DNA from: Cytophagales bacterium
Lineage (GTDB): Bacteria; Bacteroidota; Bacteroidia; Cytophagales; MED-G16
Assembly (NCBI GenBank): GCA_029940715.1
Contig: JAPYTU010000020.1
Location: 14,313 to 21,370 of the forward strand
DNA length: 7,058 nucleotides
Reading direction: 5' to 3'
Shown here: one piece after another, positions 1 through 6,127 of the stretch
Layout of the letters: the number at the start of each line of letters is the position of its first letter
Numbering within the stretch: the stretch's first letter is position 1
The notes under the pieces: generated by a model
What the model was told of the DNA's origin: nothing
Seen by the model: only the letters and a program-made list of their open reading frames with translations
The model's database searches: none
Translations under genes and position numbers: made by a program

Positions 1-757
1 GGAAGTTAAAGCGTATGTTAAAAAGTTTGAACCAAAAAAAGAAAAAATTGTAAAACATTATTCTTCACCAGCACCAATGTTTGAGGTATACGGTATTGAA
101 AAACAATTACAAGAATTATTTGGAGAGACTGTTTCAATAGCTAATGGTGGTTATGTTATAATACAAAGCACAGAAGCATTACATGCTATTGATGTTAATA
201 GTGGGAAAACTAGTAAAGTTTCAAATCAAGAAGAAGCTGCATTAAGGGTTAACGTAGATGCCGCAGAAACGATAGCAAAACAACTTAGACTTAGGGATAT
301 TGGGGGGATAATTGTTATTGATTTTATAGATCTTAAAAAAATCTCAAATAAAAAAAAGGTGTTTGATGTTATGAAAAAAGCAATGATGGAGGATAGGTCA
401 AAACATACAATTCTTCCACTTTCAAGATTTTGTTTAATGCAAATAACAAGACAAAGGGTTCGTCAAGAATTAAAAATAAGTAAAGATGAGGTAGAATTAG
501 ATCAAGCAGGGACCGAGGCTGCTGATACAATTGAAAAAACATTGGAATATTTGTTTGTAAAACAAAATCAAAAACAAATAATATTAGTGGTTCACCCTTA
601 TTTATATTCATATTTTACTATTGGTGTTTTGTCAAGACAGTATAAATGGTTTTTAAAGTATCGGAAATGGGTTAAAATAGAACAAGACAACAATATTGGA
701 ATTAAAGAGTATGTTTTTTTAGATTCTAATAAACAAAGAATACAAACAAAAAAATGA
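1..757 (+). CDS. rng: Ribonuclease E/G family endoribonuclease, C-terminal half (5' end outside window)
   Basis: The frame is open from base 2 with no stop before the TGA at 755-757, so this is the end of a longer gene; the ATG at 77 is internal. Visible are about 251 residues of a family usually near 500. The text GIEKQL, then AIDVNSGK, then RLRDIGGIIVIDFID and SRFCLMQITRQRVR matches the catalytic DNase I-like region of RNase E/G. The Asp codons at 191-193 and 320-322 correspond to the metal-binding Asp303 and Asp346 of E. coli RNase E (family knowledge). These enzymes cut single-stranded AU-rich RNA in rRNA maturation and mRNA decay in the cytoplasm. The C-terminal end (VVHPYLYSYF, WFLKYRKWVKI) resembles Bacteroidota RNase G. 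The CPxC zinc-link motif that normally follows the RQR segment is absent. It overlaps gldB by 4 bp (ATGA), so translational coupling is likely. Confidence 0.93.
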   Translation, partial: EVKAYVKKFEPKKEKIVKHYSSPAPMFEVYGIEKQLQELFGETVSIANGGYVIIQSTEALHAIDVNSGKTSKVSNQEEAALRVNVDAAETIAKQLRLRDIGGIIVIDFIDLKKISNKKKVFDVMKKAMMEDRSKHTILPLSRFCLMQITRQRVRQELKISKDEVELDQAGTEAADTIEKTLEYLFVKQNQKQIILVVHPYLYSYFTIGVLSRQYKWFLKYRKWVKIEQDNNIGIKEYVFLDSNKQRIQTKK

Positions 758-778
758 AAAATTTTTTTTTGTTTGTAT
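740..778 (+). repeat. 15-bp perfect inverted repeat (hairpin) across the rng stop and gldB start
   Basis: Bases 740-754 are the exact reverse complement of 764-778 (arm: A, TACAAAC, then seven A), with a 9-base loop at 755-763. The stem has only two G-C pairs. In the mRNA the first base of the gldB ATG is the last base of the left arm, the rng stop TGA lies in the loop, and gldB codons 4-8 lie in the right arm. Such a hairpin could hide the gldB start until ribosomes finishing rng open it. The repeat is seen directly; the regulatory role is inferred. Part of the match comes from A and T runs, but the flanking ACAAAC/GTTTGT match is not homopolymeric. Confidence 0.6.
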
Positions 779-1761
779 GTTTCCTTGTTGTTGTTTTCTT
801 TTTTATATATTTTTTTAAATCAAAAACATGTATAGCATCAGAGACATCAAACGTTAAGAAAGAAATTATTGGAAATGATTTAACTAAAACATTTCTTAAT
901 CTTTTATCTAAAAAAGATTTTTTGCTTTTTCTAGATTCTAATAAAAATATATCAAGGACTTTTTTTGAAGTCGTTAAATCGAATACCAATAATTTACATA
1001 AACAAAAAACAGATGAATTGTATTTGTTATTGAGCAATCAACATTATGACAGCATTTATTTTTCTTTGCAAAAGGATTTTCCCGATATATCTAAAATTTT
1101 TGATAAAATAAATTTCGCTATACATAATTTCAATAAACAAAGTCATATAAAAAAAAATCCTGTGGTTAATATACTAATCTCAGGTTTTTATAATGATATT
1201 GTGGTCACACATGATACCATTAACATTGGAATAGATTATTTTTTACAGTTAAACAACAGATATAAACCACGTGATTTCCCTATGTATATTTTAAAAAGAT
1301 ATACACCACAATTTCTTATTCCCACAACATTAATATCATATTTTTCTCAGTTTAATTTAATGGACACAAACAATGAAAGTTTATTAAATGAAATGATTGC
1401 GTTTGGAAAACTTTATTATGTAGTTTCTCAATTAATGCCTTGTGTAGATGAAAACATTATTTTGGGTTATGATAAAGAAGAATGGGAGATTTTAGAAAAT
1501 ACAGAAACTTTTATATACAGTTATTTTATTCAAAATGAATTATTTTTTGAAAAAAACCATTTAATAAAAAACAAATATATTAATGAAAGACCAAATGTTT
1601 TTGAAATATCCCCCAACCACCCCGGTAGAATAGCTCGTTGGTTGGGTTGGAAAATTGTAAAGAGTTATATAAAATCAAACCCCAACACCACTTTAGAAGA
1701 ACTTTTATATAACAAAGATCATTTAAATATATTCTATAATTCTACCTATAATCCTCTTTAA
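754..1761 (+). CDS. gldB: Gliding motility protein GldB
   Basis: This 335-residue protein is close to the usual GldB length (about 320). GldB is an envelope protein needed for surface gliding in Flavobacterium-type bacteria and is normally annotated as a lipoprotein. Residues 4-21 form one very hydrophobic segment, followed by KSKTC (Cys26). The recognisable core starts near residue 158 (IGIDYFL), continues with FPMYILKRYTPQFLIP (175-190) and NEMIAFGKLYY (212-222), and ends with the diagnostic PGRIARWLGWKIVKSY (290-305) and a short tail. The start at 754 is the only Met that keeps the hydrophobic N-terminus. It follows rng with an ATGA overlap and lies behind a hairpin. Oddities: neither Cys9 nor Cys26 sits in a proper lipobox, so the protein may be membrane-anchored by its helix instead of lipidated. 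No gldC follows, although gldC is next to gldB in F. johnsoniae. Its end overlaps the convergent nth by 20 bp. Confidence 0.9.
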   Translation: MKNFFLFVCFLVVVFFFIYFFKSKTCIASETSNVKKEIIGNDLTKTFLNLLSKKDFLLFLDSNKNISRTFFEVVKSNTNNLHKQKTDELYLLLSNQHYDSIYFSLQKDFPDISKIFDKINFAIHNFNKQSHIKKNPVVNILISGFYNDIVVTHDTINIGIDYFLQLNNRYKPRDFPMYILKRYTPQFLIPTTLISYFSQFNLMDTNNESLLNEMIAFGKLYYVVSQLMPCVDENIILGYDKEEWEILENTETFIYSYFIQNELFFEKNHLIKNKYINERPNVFEISPNHPGRIARWLGWKIVKSYIKSNPNTTLEELLYNKDHLNIFYNSTYNPL

Positions 1762-2383
1762 AATATTTACATAGTTTCGTGATTTTACAAACCTCACACT
1801 TCGGTTTTTTAGCCAAACAAACATACCTTCCATGTAGAATCAACCAATGATGGGCTTTAGGAATATCTGTTTTATCGAAGTTTTTAATAAGATCAAGCTC
1901 TACCTCCTTTAGATTTTTATTGCTATTTACTAAACCAATTCTTTTTGAAACTCTATTTACATGTGTATCAACCGCCATAGTGGGTTTTTTATATAATACA
2001 GAAAGAATTACGTTAGCTGTTTTTCTACCAACACCAGGTAAAGATTCTAATTCAGCAGAACTATTTGGAATTTCTCCTCTATGTTTTGTGGTTATTTTTT
2101 TTGCTAAACCAATTAAGTGCTTGGATTTATTGTTTGGGTAGGATATAGATTTTATTATATTAAATACTTCATTAAAAGAGGCTCTAGATAGTTTTTTTGC
2201 ATTAGGGTATTTTTTAAATAGATGAGGCGTTGTTTTATTTACACGCACATCTGTGCATTGTGCGCTTAATACTACAGCAACCAATAACTCAAAAGGAGAA
2301 TTAAAATTTAATTCTGTTTTTGGGTTTGGTATAGCTTTTTTGAAATAATCTACAAACAATATATACCTTTCTTTTTTTTTCAT
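1742..2383 (-). CDS. nth: Endonuclease III (DNA glycosylase/AP lyase)
   Basis: The 213-residue protein matches E. coli Nth (211 residues) in length and in every key site. It removes oxidised pyrimidines from DNA and nicks the resulting abasic site, the first step of base excision repair. Visible are LSAQCTD (39-45), the helix-hairpin-helix LPGVGRKTANVIL (115-127) with catalytic Lys121, the AVDTH motif with catalytic Asp139, and a C-terminal [4Fe-4S] loop with Cys189, Cys196, Cys199 and Cys205 in the canonical C-x6-C-x2-C-x5-C spacing. The start ATG (2383-2381) overlaps the stop of the upstream small gene as ATGA, so it is translated as the last gene of the sigma-factor operon. Its 3' end runs 20 bp into the convergent gldB, leaving no room for a terminator between the two. 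No residue looks degraded; function should be intact. Confidence 0.97.
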   Translation of the reverse strand: MKKKERYILFVDYFKKAIPNPKTELNFNSPFELLVAVVLSAQCTDVRVNKTTPHLFKKYPNAKKLSRASFNEVFNIIKSISYPNNKSKHLIGLAKKITTKHRGEIPNSSAELESLPGVGRKTANVILSVLYKKPTMAVDTHVNRVSKRIGLVNSNKNLKEVELDLIKNFDKTDIPKAHHWLILHGRYVCLAKKPKCEVCKITKLCKYFKEDYR

Positions 2384-2631
2384 TTAACAAAATCATGTTC
2401 TGTCAAGTTAAATGATTTTGAGAAATTTTTAATATTATTAATTATCGAATCTTTTGGTAAAAGCACAATATTATCTAAGCTATTTTTAACATCTCTAAAA
2501 CCATACATTAATTTTAATGTTTTTGGTGAGATGATTGTTTGATAGTTGATTTGTGCTTTTTCTTCCTGATTAAGTTCGTTGTAGATATATTTTATTATAT
2601 CGAGTTCAGTAGAGGTTTTATTCATAGGCAA
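2380..2631 (-). CDS. Small unknown protein paired with ECF sigma factor (possible regulator)
   Basis: An 83-residue acidic-to-neutral soluble protein that I cannot assign to a named family. It has no signal peptide, no membrane segment and no cysteine, so it cannot be a zinc-binding (HxxxCxxC) anti-sigma factor. The N-terminal third (DIIKYIYNELNQEEKAQIN, 11-29) loosely resembles the helical start of anti-sigma proteins of the form IYNEL..EE. The second half (LDNIVLLPKDSIINNIKNFSK, in two parts 52-60 and 61-72) resembles small proteins often found after sigma factors in flavobacteria; this is from memory, not a search. The start may be the ATG at 2631 (14-base overlap with the sigma gene) or the second ATG at 2625 (8-base overlap), which gives 81 residues. 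The stop overlaps the nth start (ATGA). Tight coupling on both sides argues that it is a real gene. A role in modulating the sigma factor is inference only. Confidence 0.8.
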   Translation of the reverse strand: MPMNKTSTELDIIKYIYNELNQEEKAQINYQTIISPKTLKLMYGFRDVKNSLDNIVLLPKDSIINNIKNFSKSFNLTEHDFVK

Positions 2632-3199
2632 TTTTTTTGGTTTTAATTTTTTTTCTTAAGCTTATTAAAGCATATCTCATTCTACCTAAGGCAGTATTGA
2701 TACTTACTTTTGTTGATTTAGCTATTTCTTGAAAACTCATTTGCATATAATGTCTCATAACCAAAACTTCTCTTTGTTTTTCAGGAAGTTCGTGAATAAT
2801 TTTTTTAATATATTGAATAGTTTCTTTGGTTAAATTATTTGATTCTGTGAAATCTTCAGAAAATTTTAGACAGTTAAAAATATCTGACCCATCTTGAAGT
2901 GTAATTCTTGGGTTTCTTTTTGCTTTTCTAAAATGATCAATTGCTTGATTGTGTGCTACCCTTACAATCCATGGTAAAAATTTACCCTGTTCATTATATT
3001 TACCACATTTAATTGTTTTTATCGTTTTAATAAAAACATCCTGTAAAAGATCTTCGGCAATATATTTGTCTTTTACTATAAGATAAATGGTTGTAAAAAT
3101 TCTAGATTTGTGCCTATCAATTAAGACAGATAAAGCTTCTTCGTTACCTTTTATGTAATGCGAGACTAAACAACTATCACTTAATTCCGTTTTTAACAT
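2618..3199 (-). CDS. ECF-type RNA polymerase sigma-70 factor
   Basis: A 193-residue protein with the two-domain layout of extracytoplasmic-function sigma factors. Region 2 spans about residues 20-95: the core-binding part includes IAEDLLQDVFIKTIK (47-61), and the -10 recognition part includes GKFLPWIVRVAHNQAIDHFR (72-91). Region 4 spans about 137-187: ELPEKQREVLVMRHYMQMSF leads into the helix-turn-helix EIAKSTKVSINTALGRMRYA that reads -35 elements. A short linker separates them, with no region 1.1 or 3. It would redirect RNA polymerase to a specific promoter set; which one cannot be read from the sequence. It is the first gene of an operon with an 83-residue unknown protein and nth, and is divergent from uvrA. 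A good Bacteroidota promoter lies upstream. No classical transmembrane anti-sigma gene is adjacent, so its control must differ from the usual sigma/anti-sigma pair, or the small next gene fills that role. Confidence 0.94.
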   Translation of the reverse strand: MLKTELSDSCLVSHYIKGNEEALSVLIDRHKSRIFTTIYLIVKDKYIAEDLLQDVFIKTIKTIKCGKYNEQGKFLPWIVRVAHNQAIDHFRKAKRNPRITLQDGSDIFNCLKFSEDFTESNNLTKETIQYIKKIIHELPEKQREVLVMRHYMQMSFQEIAKSTKVSINTALGRMRYALISLRKKIKTKKIAYE

Positions 3200-3264
3200 A
3201 TATATTTATTATTATTAGTAACGTAGAGGTCTATATCATATTGTGTTGTTTAGTTTATGTTTTA

Positions 3265-3295
3265 CAAAGATAACAGATGATTTTTAAAAATCAAA
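3265..3295 (-). promoter_or_regulatory. Bacteroidota-type promoter for the sigma factor-small protein-nth operon
   Basis: Read on the minus strand, TTTG (3295-3292) is followed after 19 bases by TATCTTTG (3272-3265). The published Bacteroidota housekeeping consensus is TTTG or TTG near -33 and TAnnTTTG near -7, with a spacer of about 17-23 bases, so both boxes and the spacing fit. Transcription would begin near 3258, giving a leader of about 60 bases before the ATG at 3199. A 16-bp palindrome fills much of the spacer. No comparably good match was found for uvrA on the plus strand. Confidence 0.7.
3278..3293. promoter_or_regulatory. 16-bp perfect palindrome, candidate operator between sigma gene and uvrA
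   Basis: The sequence TGATTTTTAAAAATCA is its own reverse complement. It sits inside the spacer of the sigma-operon promoter, touching the last bases of the -33 element, and ends 9 bases before the uvrA ATG at 3303. A dimeric repressor bound here could block both divergent genes. The palindrome is seen directly; the operator role is inferred, and in DNA this AT-rich a chance origin is possible. Confidence 0.4.
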
Positions 3296-3302
3296 AAAAT
3301 TT

Positions 3303-6065
3303 ATGACAGAGCCAAAATTTATAGAAATAAAAAACGCAAGAGTAAATAATTTACAAAATATAAGTTTAAAAATTCCCAGAGATAAGTTTATTGTTATTTC
3401 AGGGGTTTCTGGTTCAGGAAAAACTTCTTTGGCTTTTGATACTATTTTTGCTGAAGGTCAAAGAAAGTACATTGAAAGTTTAAGTTCTTATGCGAGACAA
3501 TTTTTAAAAAAAATGGACAAACCTAACGTCGATTCGATTAAAGGGCTTTCTCCAGCTATAGCCGTTGATCAAAAAAGAAATAATAAAAATCCTAGATCTA
3601 CAGTAGGCACATTGTCTGAAGTTTATGATTATTTGAAACTTTTATACACAAAAATTGGACAAACATATTCTCCAATATCTGGTAAGGTTGTAAAAAAAGA
3701 AAACCAATTTGACGTGTATGAATACTTTAAAAAATGCAAACGAGGCTCTAAATATTTTATTTCAATTCAAAAAATAACTGACAATAAAAACAAACAACGA
3801 GATTTAGAAATATTATTACAAAAAGGATTTACTAGGGCAATTGTAGATGGTGAATTTTATACAATTGAATCTTTAATTAATTCAAAAAAATCATATAATA
3901 CATATAGCGTATTATTTGATAGAGGTATAATTGATTCTTTAGATGAAAATTTTAAATTTAAAATAATTGACATTTCAAAAGAAGCTTTTTATGAGGGAGA
4001 GGGATATTTGACCTTAAACATTGAAGGAAAAGAAAAACAATTTTCAAATAAATTTGAATTAGATGGCATGTTGTTTGTTGAGCCAACACTCAATTTATTT
4101 AGTTTTAATAATCCATATGGAGCATGCGTTATGTGTGGTGGTTTTGGGAATATTTTAGGGATTGATAAAAATAAAGTTATACCAAATAAAAACCTTTCAA
4201 TTTTGTCTGGTTGTGTTGCTCCTTGGAGAAGTGAAAAAATGAGTAGATGGTTAAAGCCACTTCTTTTGAATAATAAAAATATTGGAATTTCAATTCATAA
4301 GCCTTATGTGGATTTGTCGGCTGAAGAAAAAAAGATTTTATGGGATGGAGAGGGGTTATTTAAAGGGATAAATAAATTTTTTAATTATTTGGAAAGAAAA
4401 AGTTATAAAATTCAATATCGAATAATTTCTTCTAGATATAAAGGAAAAACAAAATGTGAAAATTGTTTAGGCTCCGGTATTAGGACAGAAGCTCATTATG
4501 TTAAAATCAATAATAAATCAATATTAGATTTAGTTGTAAGCCCCATTAATAAAGTTTTAAATTTTATAGAAAATGTATATTTAAACAATAAAGACAAAAA
4601 AATTAGCAATAGAATTATCAACGAAATTACGACGAGACTTTCTTATATTAATAGTATTGGATTAGGATATTTAACTCTTAATAGAAAAGTTAGCACATTG
4701 TCTGGAGGAGAATTTCAACGAATTAAATTAGCGACTTCTTTAGGAAGTTCTTTAGTGGGCTCTTTATATGTTTTAGATGAACCCACTGTTGGTCTTCATC
4801 CATTTAATACAAATCAGTTGATTATTCTTCTTAATTTATTAAAAGAACAAGGGAATACGGTTTTGGTTGTAGAACATGATGAGGATGTTATTAAATCATC
4901 AGATTTTTTAATTGATATAGGTCCAGGAGCAGGATCTAATGGAGGAAAAATTATGTATTTAGGAAAAACAAATCAAATTTCTAAATCAACACTTGGTCCA
5001 ACTGCTGATTATATTTTTAATAAAAAGAAAAACTTTACATCACAACCAAGACTTTCAACAAAGTCTTTAAAAATAATTAATGCGCACGAAAACAATTTAA
5101 AAAACTTAAACGTTCAAATACCTTTGGAATGTTTGGTTGTTATAACAGGAGTAAGCGGTTCTGGTAAGTCTACTTTAATTAAAACAATCTTATATCCGGC
5201 TATTGCAAAACAGTTAGAAGTTAATTATTTAAAGGAAGGGAAATATGATAAAATTGAAGGTGATATTGATATCCTTGAAGGAATACAATTAGTAGATCAA
5301 AATCCTATTGGAAGATCTTCTAGGTCTAACCCAGTAACATATATTAAAGCGTATGATGCTATAAGAAAAATTTTTGCTGATGAAGCCACACATATTGATT
5401 ATACTATAAAACCATCAGACTTTTCTTTTAATGTTGATGGTGGAAGATGTGAAGAGTGTTTGGGAGATGGTTTTAAAAAAGTAGAAATGCAATTTATGGC
5501 TGATATTTTTTTAGAATGCGATTCTTGTAAAGGAAAAAGGTTTAAAAAGAAAATATTAGACATACAATATAATGATAAAAATATTTTTGAGGTTTTGAAT
5601 CTTACAATTGAAGAGTCATTATCTTTTTTTAATAATAACAATAGTGTAATCAAAAAACTTAAGCCATTAAATGATGTGGGTTTAGGTTATTTAAAATTAG
5701 GTCAATCATCAAGCACACTTAGTGGAGGAGAAGCTCAACGCTTAAAGCTAGCTTCGTATTTAGTAGATGAAAACAAAAAATCACTTCAAAAAACACTATT
5801 TATATTTGATGAACCCACTTCAGGTTTGCATTATAGTGATATCTCTAACTTTATGAAATCCATTCAAAAACTAATTAGCATTGGAAATTCAGTAATAATA
5901 ATTGAGCACAACATAGACTTAATTAAACAAGCAGATTGGTTGATAGATTTGGGTCCTGGTGGTGGTGAGGGTGGTGGTAGAATATGCTTTTCTGGTTATC
6001 CCAAAGATATTATTACAAAAAAAGGAAATAAAACAGGGAAATATTTAAAAAAAATGTTCGTTTAA
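3303..6065 (+). CDS. uvrA: Excinuclease ABC subunit A (UvrA)
   Basis: A full-length 920-residue UvrA (family about 920-950), the damage-sensing ATPase that loads UvrB during nucleotide excision repair. Two ABC modules are visible. The first has Walker A GVSGSGKT (34-41), ABC signature LSGGEFQR (466-473) and Walker B with Asp492/Glu493. The second has Walker A GVSGSGKS (616-623), signature LSGGEAQR (806-813) and Asp836/Glu837, followed by the switch-His segment IIIEHNIDLI. The C-terminal zinc module is intact (Cys716, Cys719, Cys739, Cys742, C-x2-C-x19-C-x2-C). The N-terminal module keeps CVMC (275-278) but the earlier CxxC pair of E. coli UvrA is replaced by ELDGML; another CxxC is at 385-388. 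That pattern is, as far as I recall, normal for Bacteroidota. The start at 3303 puts the conserved IEIKNARVNNLQNI at the N-terminus. It is divergent from the sigma gene; its own promoter is not obvious. Confidence 0.98.
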   Translation: MTEPKFIEIKNARVNNLQNISLKIPRDKFIVISGVSGSGKTSLAFDTIFAEGQRKYIESLSSYARQFLKKMDKPNVDSIKGLSPAIAVDQKRNNKNPRSTVGTLSEVYDYLKLLYTKIGQTYSPISGKVVKKENQFDVYEYFKKCKRGSKYFISIQKITDNKNKQRDLEILLQKGFTRAIVDGEFYTIESLINSKKSYNTYSVLFDRGIIDSLDENFKFKIIDISKEAFYEGEGYLTLNIEGKEKQFSNKFELDGMLFVEPTLNLFSFNNPYGACVMCGGFGNILGIDKNKVIPNKNLSILSGCVAPWRSEKMSRWLKPLLLNNKNIGISIHKPYVDLSAEEKKILWDGEGLFKGINKFFNYLERKSYKIQYRIISSRYKGKTKCENCLGSGIRTEAHYVKINNKSILDLVVSPINKVLNFIENVYLNNKDKKISNRIINEITTRLSYINSIGLGYLTLNRKVSTLSGGEFQRIKLATSLGSSLVGSLYVLDEPTVGLHPFNTNQLIILLNLLKEQGNTVLVVEHDEDVIKSSDFLIDIGPGAGSNGGKIMYLGKTNQISKSTLGPTADYIFNKKKNFTSQPRLSTKSLKIINAHENNLKNLNVQIPLECLVVITGVSGSGKSTLIKTILYPAIAKQLEVNYLKEGKYDKIEGDIDILEGIQLVDQNPIGRSSRSNPVTYIKAYDAIRKIFADEATHIDYTIKPSDFSFNVDGGRCEECLGDGFKKVEMQFMADIFLECDSCKGKRFKKKILDIQYNDKNIFEVLNLTIEESLSFFNNNNSVIKKLKPLNDVGLGYLKLGQSSSTLSGGEAQRLKLASYLVDENKKSLQKTLFIFDEPTSGLHYSDISNFMKSIQKLISIGNSVIIIEHNIDLIKQADWLIDLGPGGGEGGGRICFSGYPKDIITKKGNKTGKYLKKMFV

Positions 6066-6097
6066 ACTATGATTATTAGACTATAAATTAAATGAAT

Positions 6098-6105
6098 TAA
6101 TTTTG
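6098..6105 (+). promoter_or_regulatory. Candidate -7 promoter element for tpiA
   Basis: TAATTTTG matches the Bacteroidota -7 consensus TAnnTTTG exactly and lies in the 62-bp gap between uvrA and tpiA, 22 bases before the tpiA ATG. Transcription would start near 6112. No clean TTG is found 17-23 bases upstream; TTAG at 6076-6079 is the nearest, so the -33 half is weak. No GC-rich terminator hairpin is seen after uvrA, so read-through into tpiA is also possible. Confidence 0.5.
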
Positions 6106-6127
6106 CTCTTGAATTTAATATATCATT

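Noticed and set aside
369..611. 80-codon minus-strand open frame inside rng
   Set aside because: It lies wholly opposite conserved RNase E/G sequence and has no family resemblance.
726..1037. 103-codon open frame on the minus strand opposite the start of gldB
   Set aside because: It is antisense to a well-supported gene, and its Lys/Phe-rich low-complexity sequence is the mirror of A/T runs.
1612..1646. 8-bp inverted repeat CCCAACCA / TGGTTGGG near the end of gldB, a possible terminator for leftward nth transcripts
   Set aside because: It has a 19-base loop, no T-run after it on the minus strand, and lies in the most conserved GldB motif (PNHPGRIARWLGW), whose codons explain the G and C clusters.
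1920..2141. 73-codon plus-strand open frame inside nth
   Set aside because: It lies opposite the helix-hairpin-helix and catalytic region of Nth; a shadow frame.
3251..3263. TATGTTTT (3256-3263) and TAGTTTAT (3251-3258) as a -7 element for uvrA
   Set aside because: Each departs from TAnnTTTG and neither has a TTG 17-23 bases upstream.
5399..5653. 84-codon minus-strand open frame inside uvrA
   Set aside because: It lies opposite the C-terminal zinc module of UvrA; its Ser/Cys pattern is a reflection of that coding strand.
5950..5986. G-rich repeat of GGT units on the plus strand, a possible G-quadruplex
   Set aside because: It encodes the Gly-rich LGPGGGEGGG segment conserved at the end of UvrA proteins; only two-G runs dominate.
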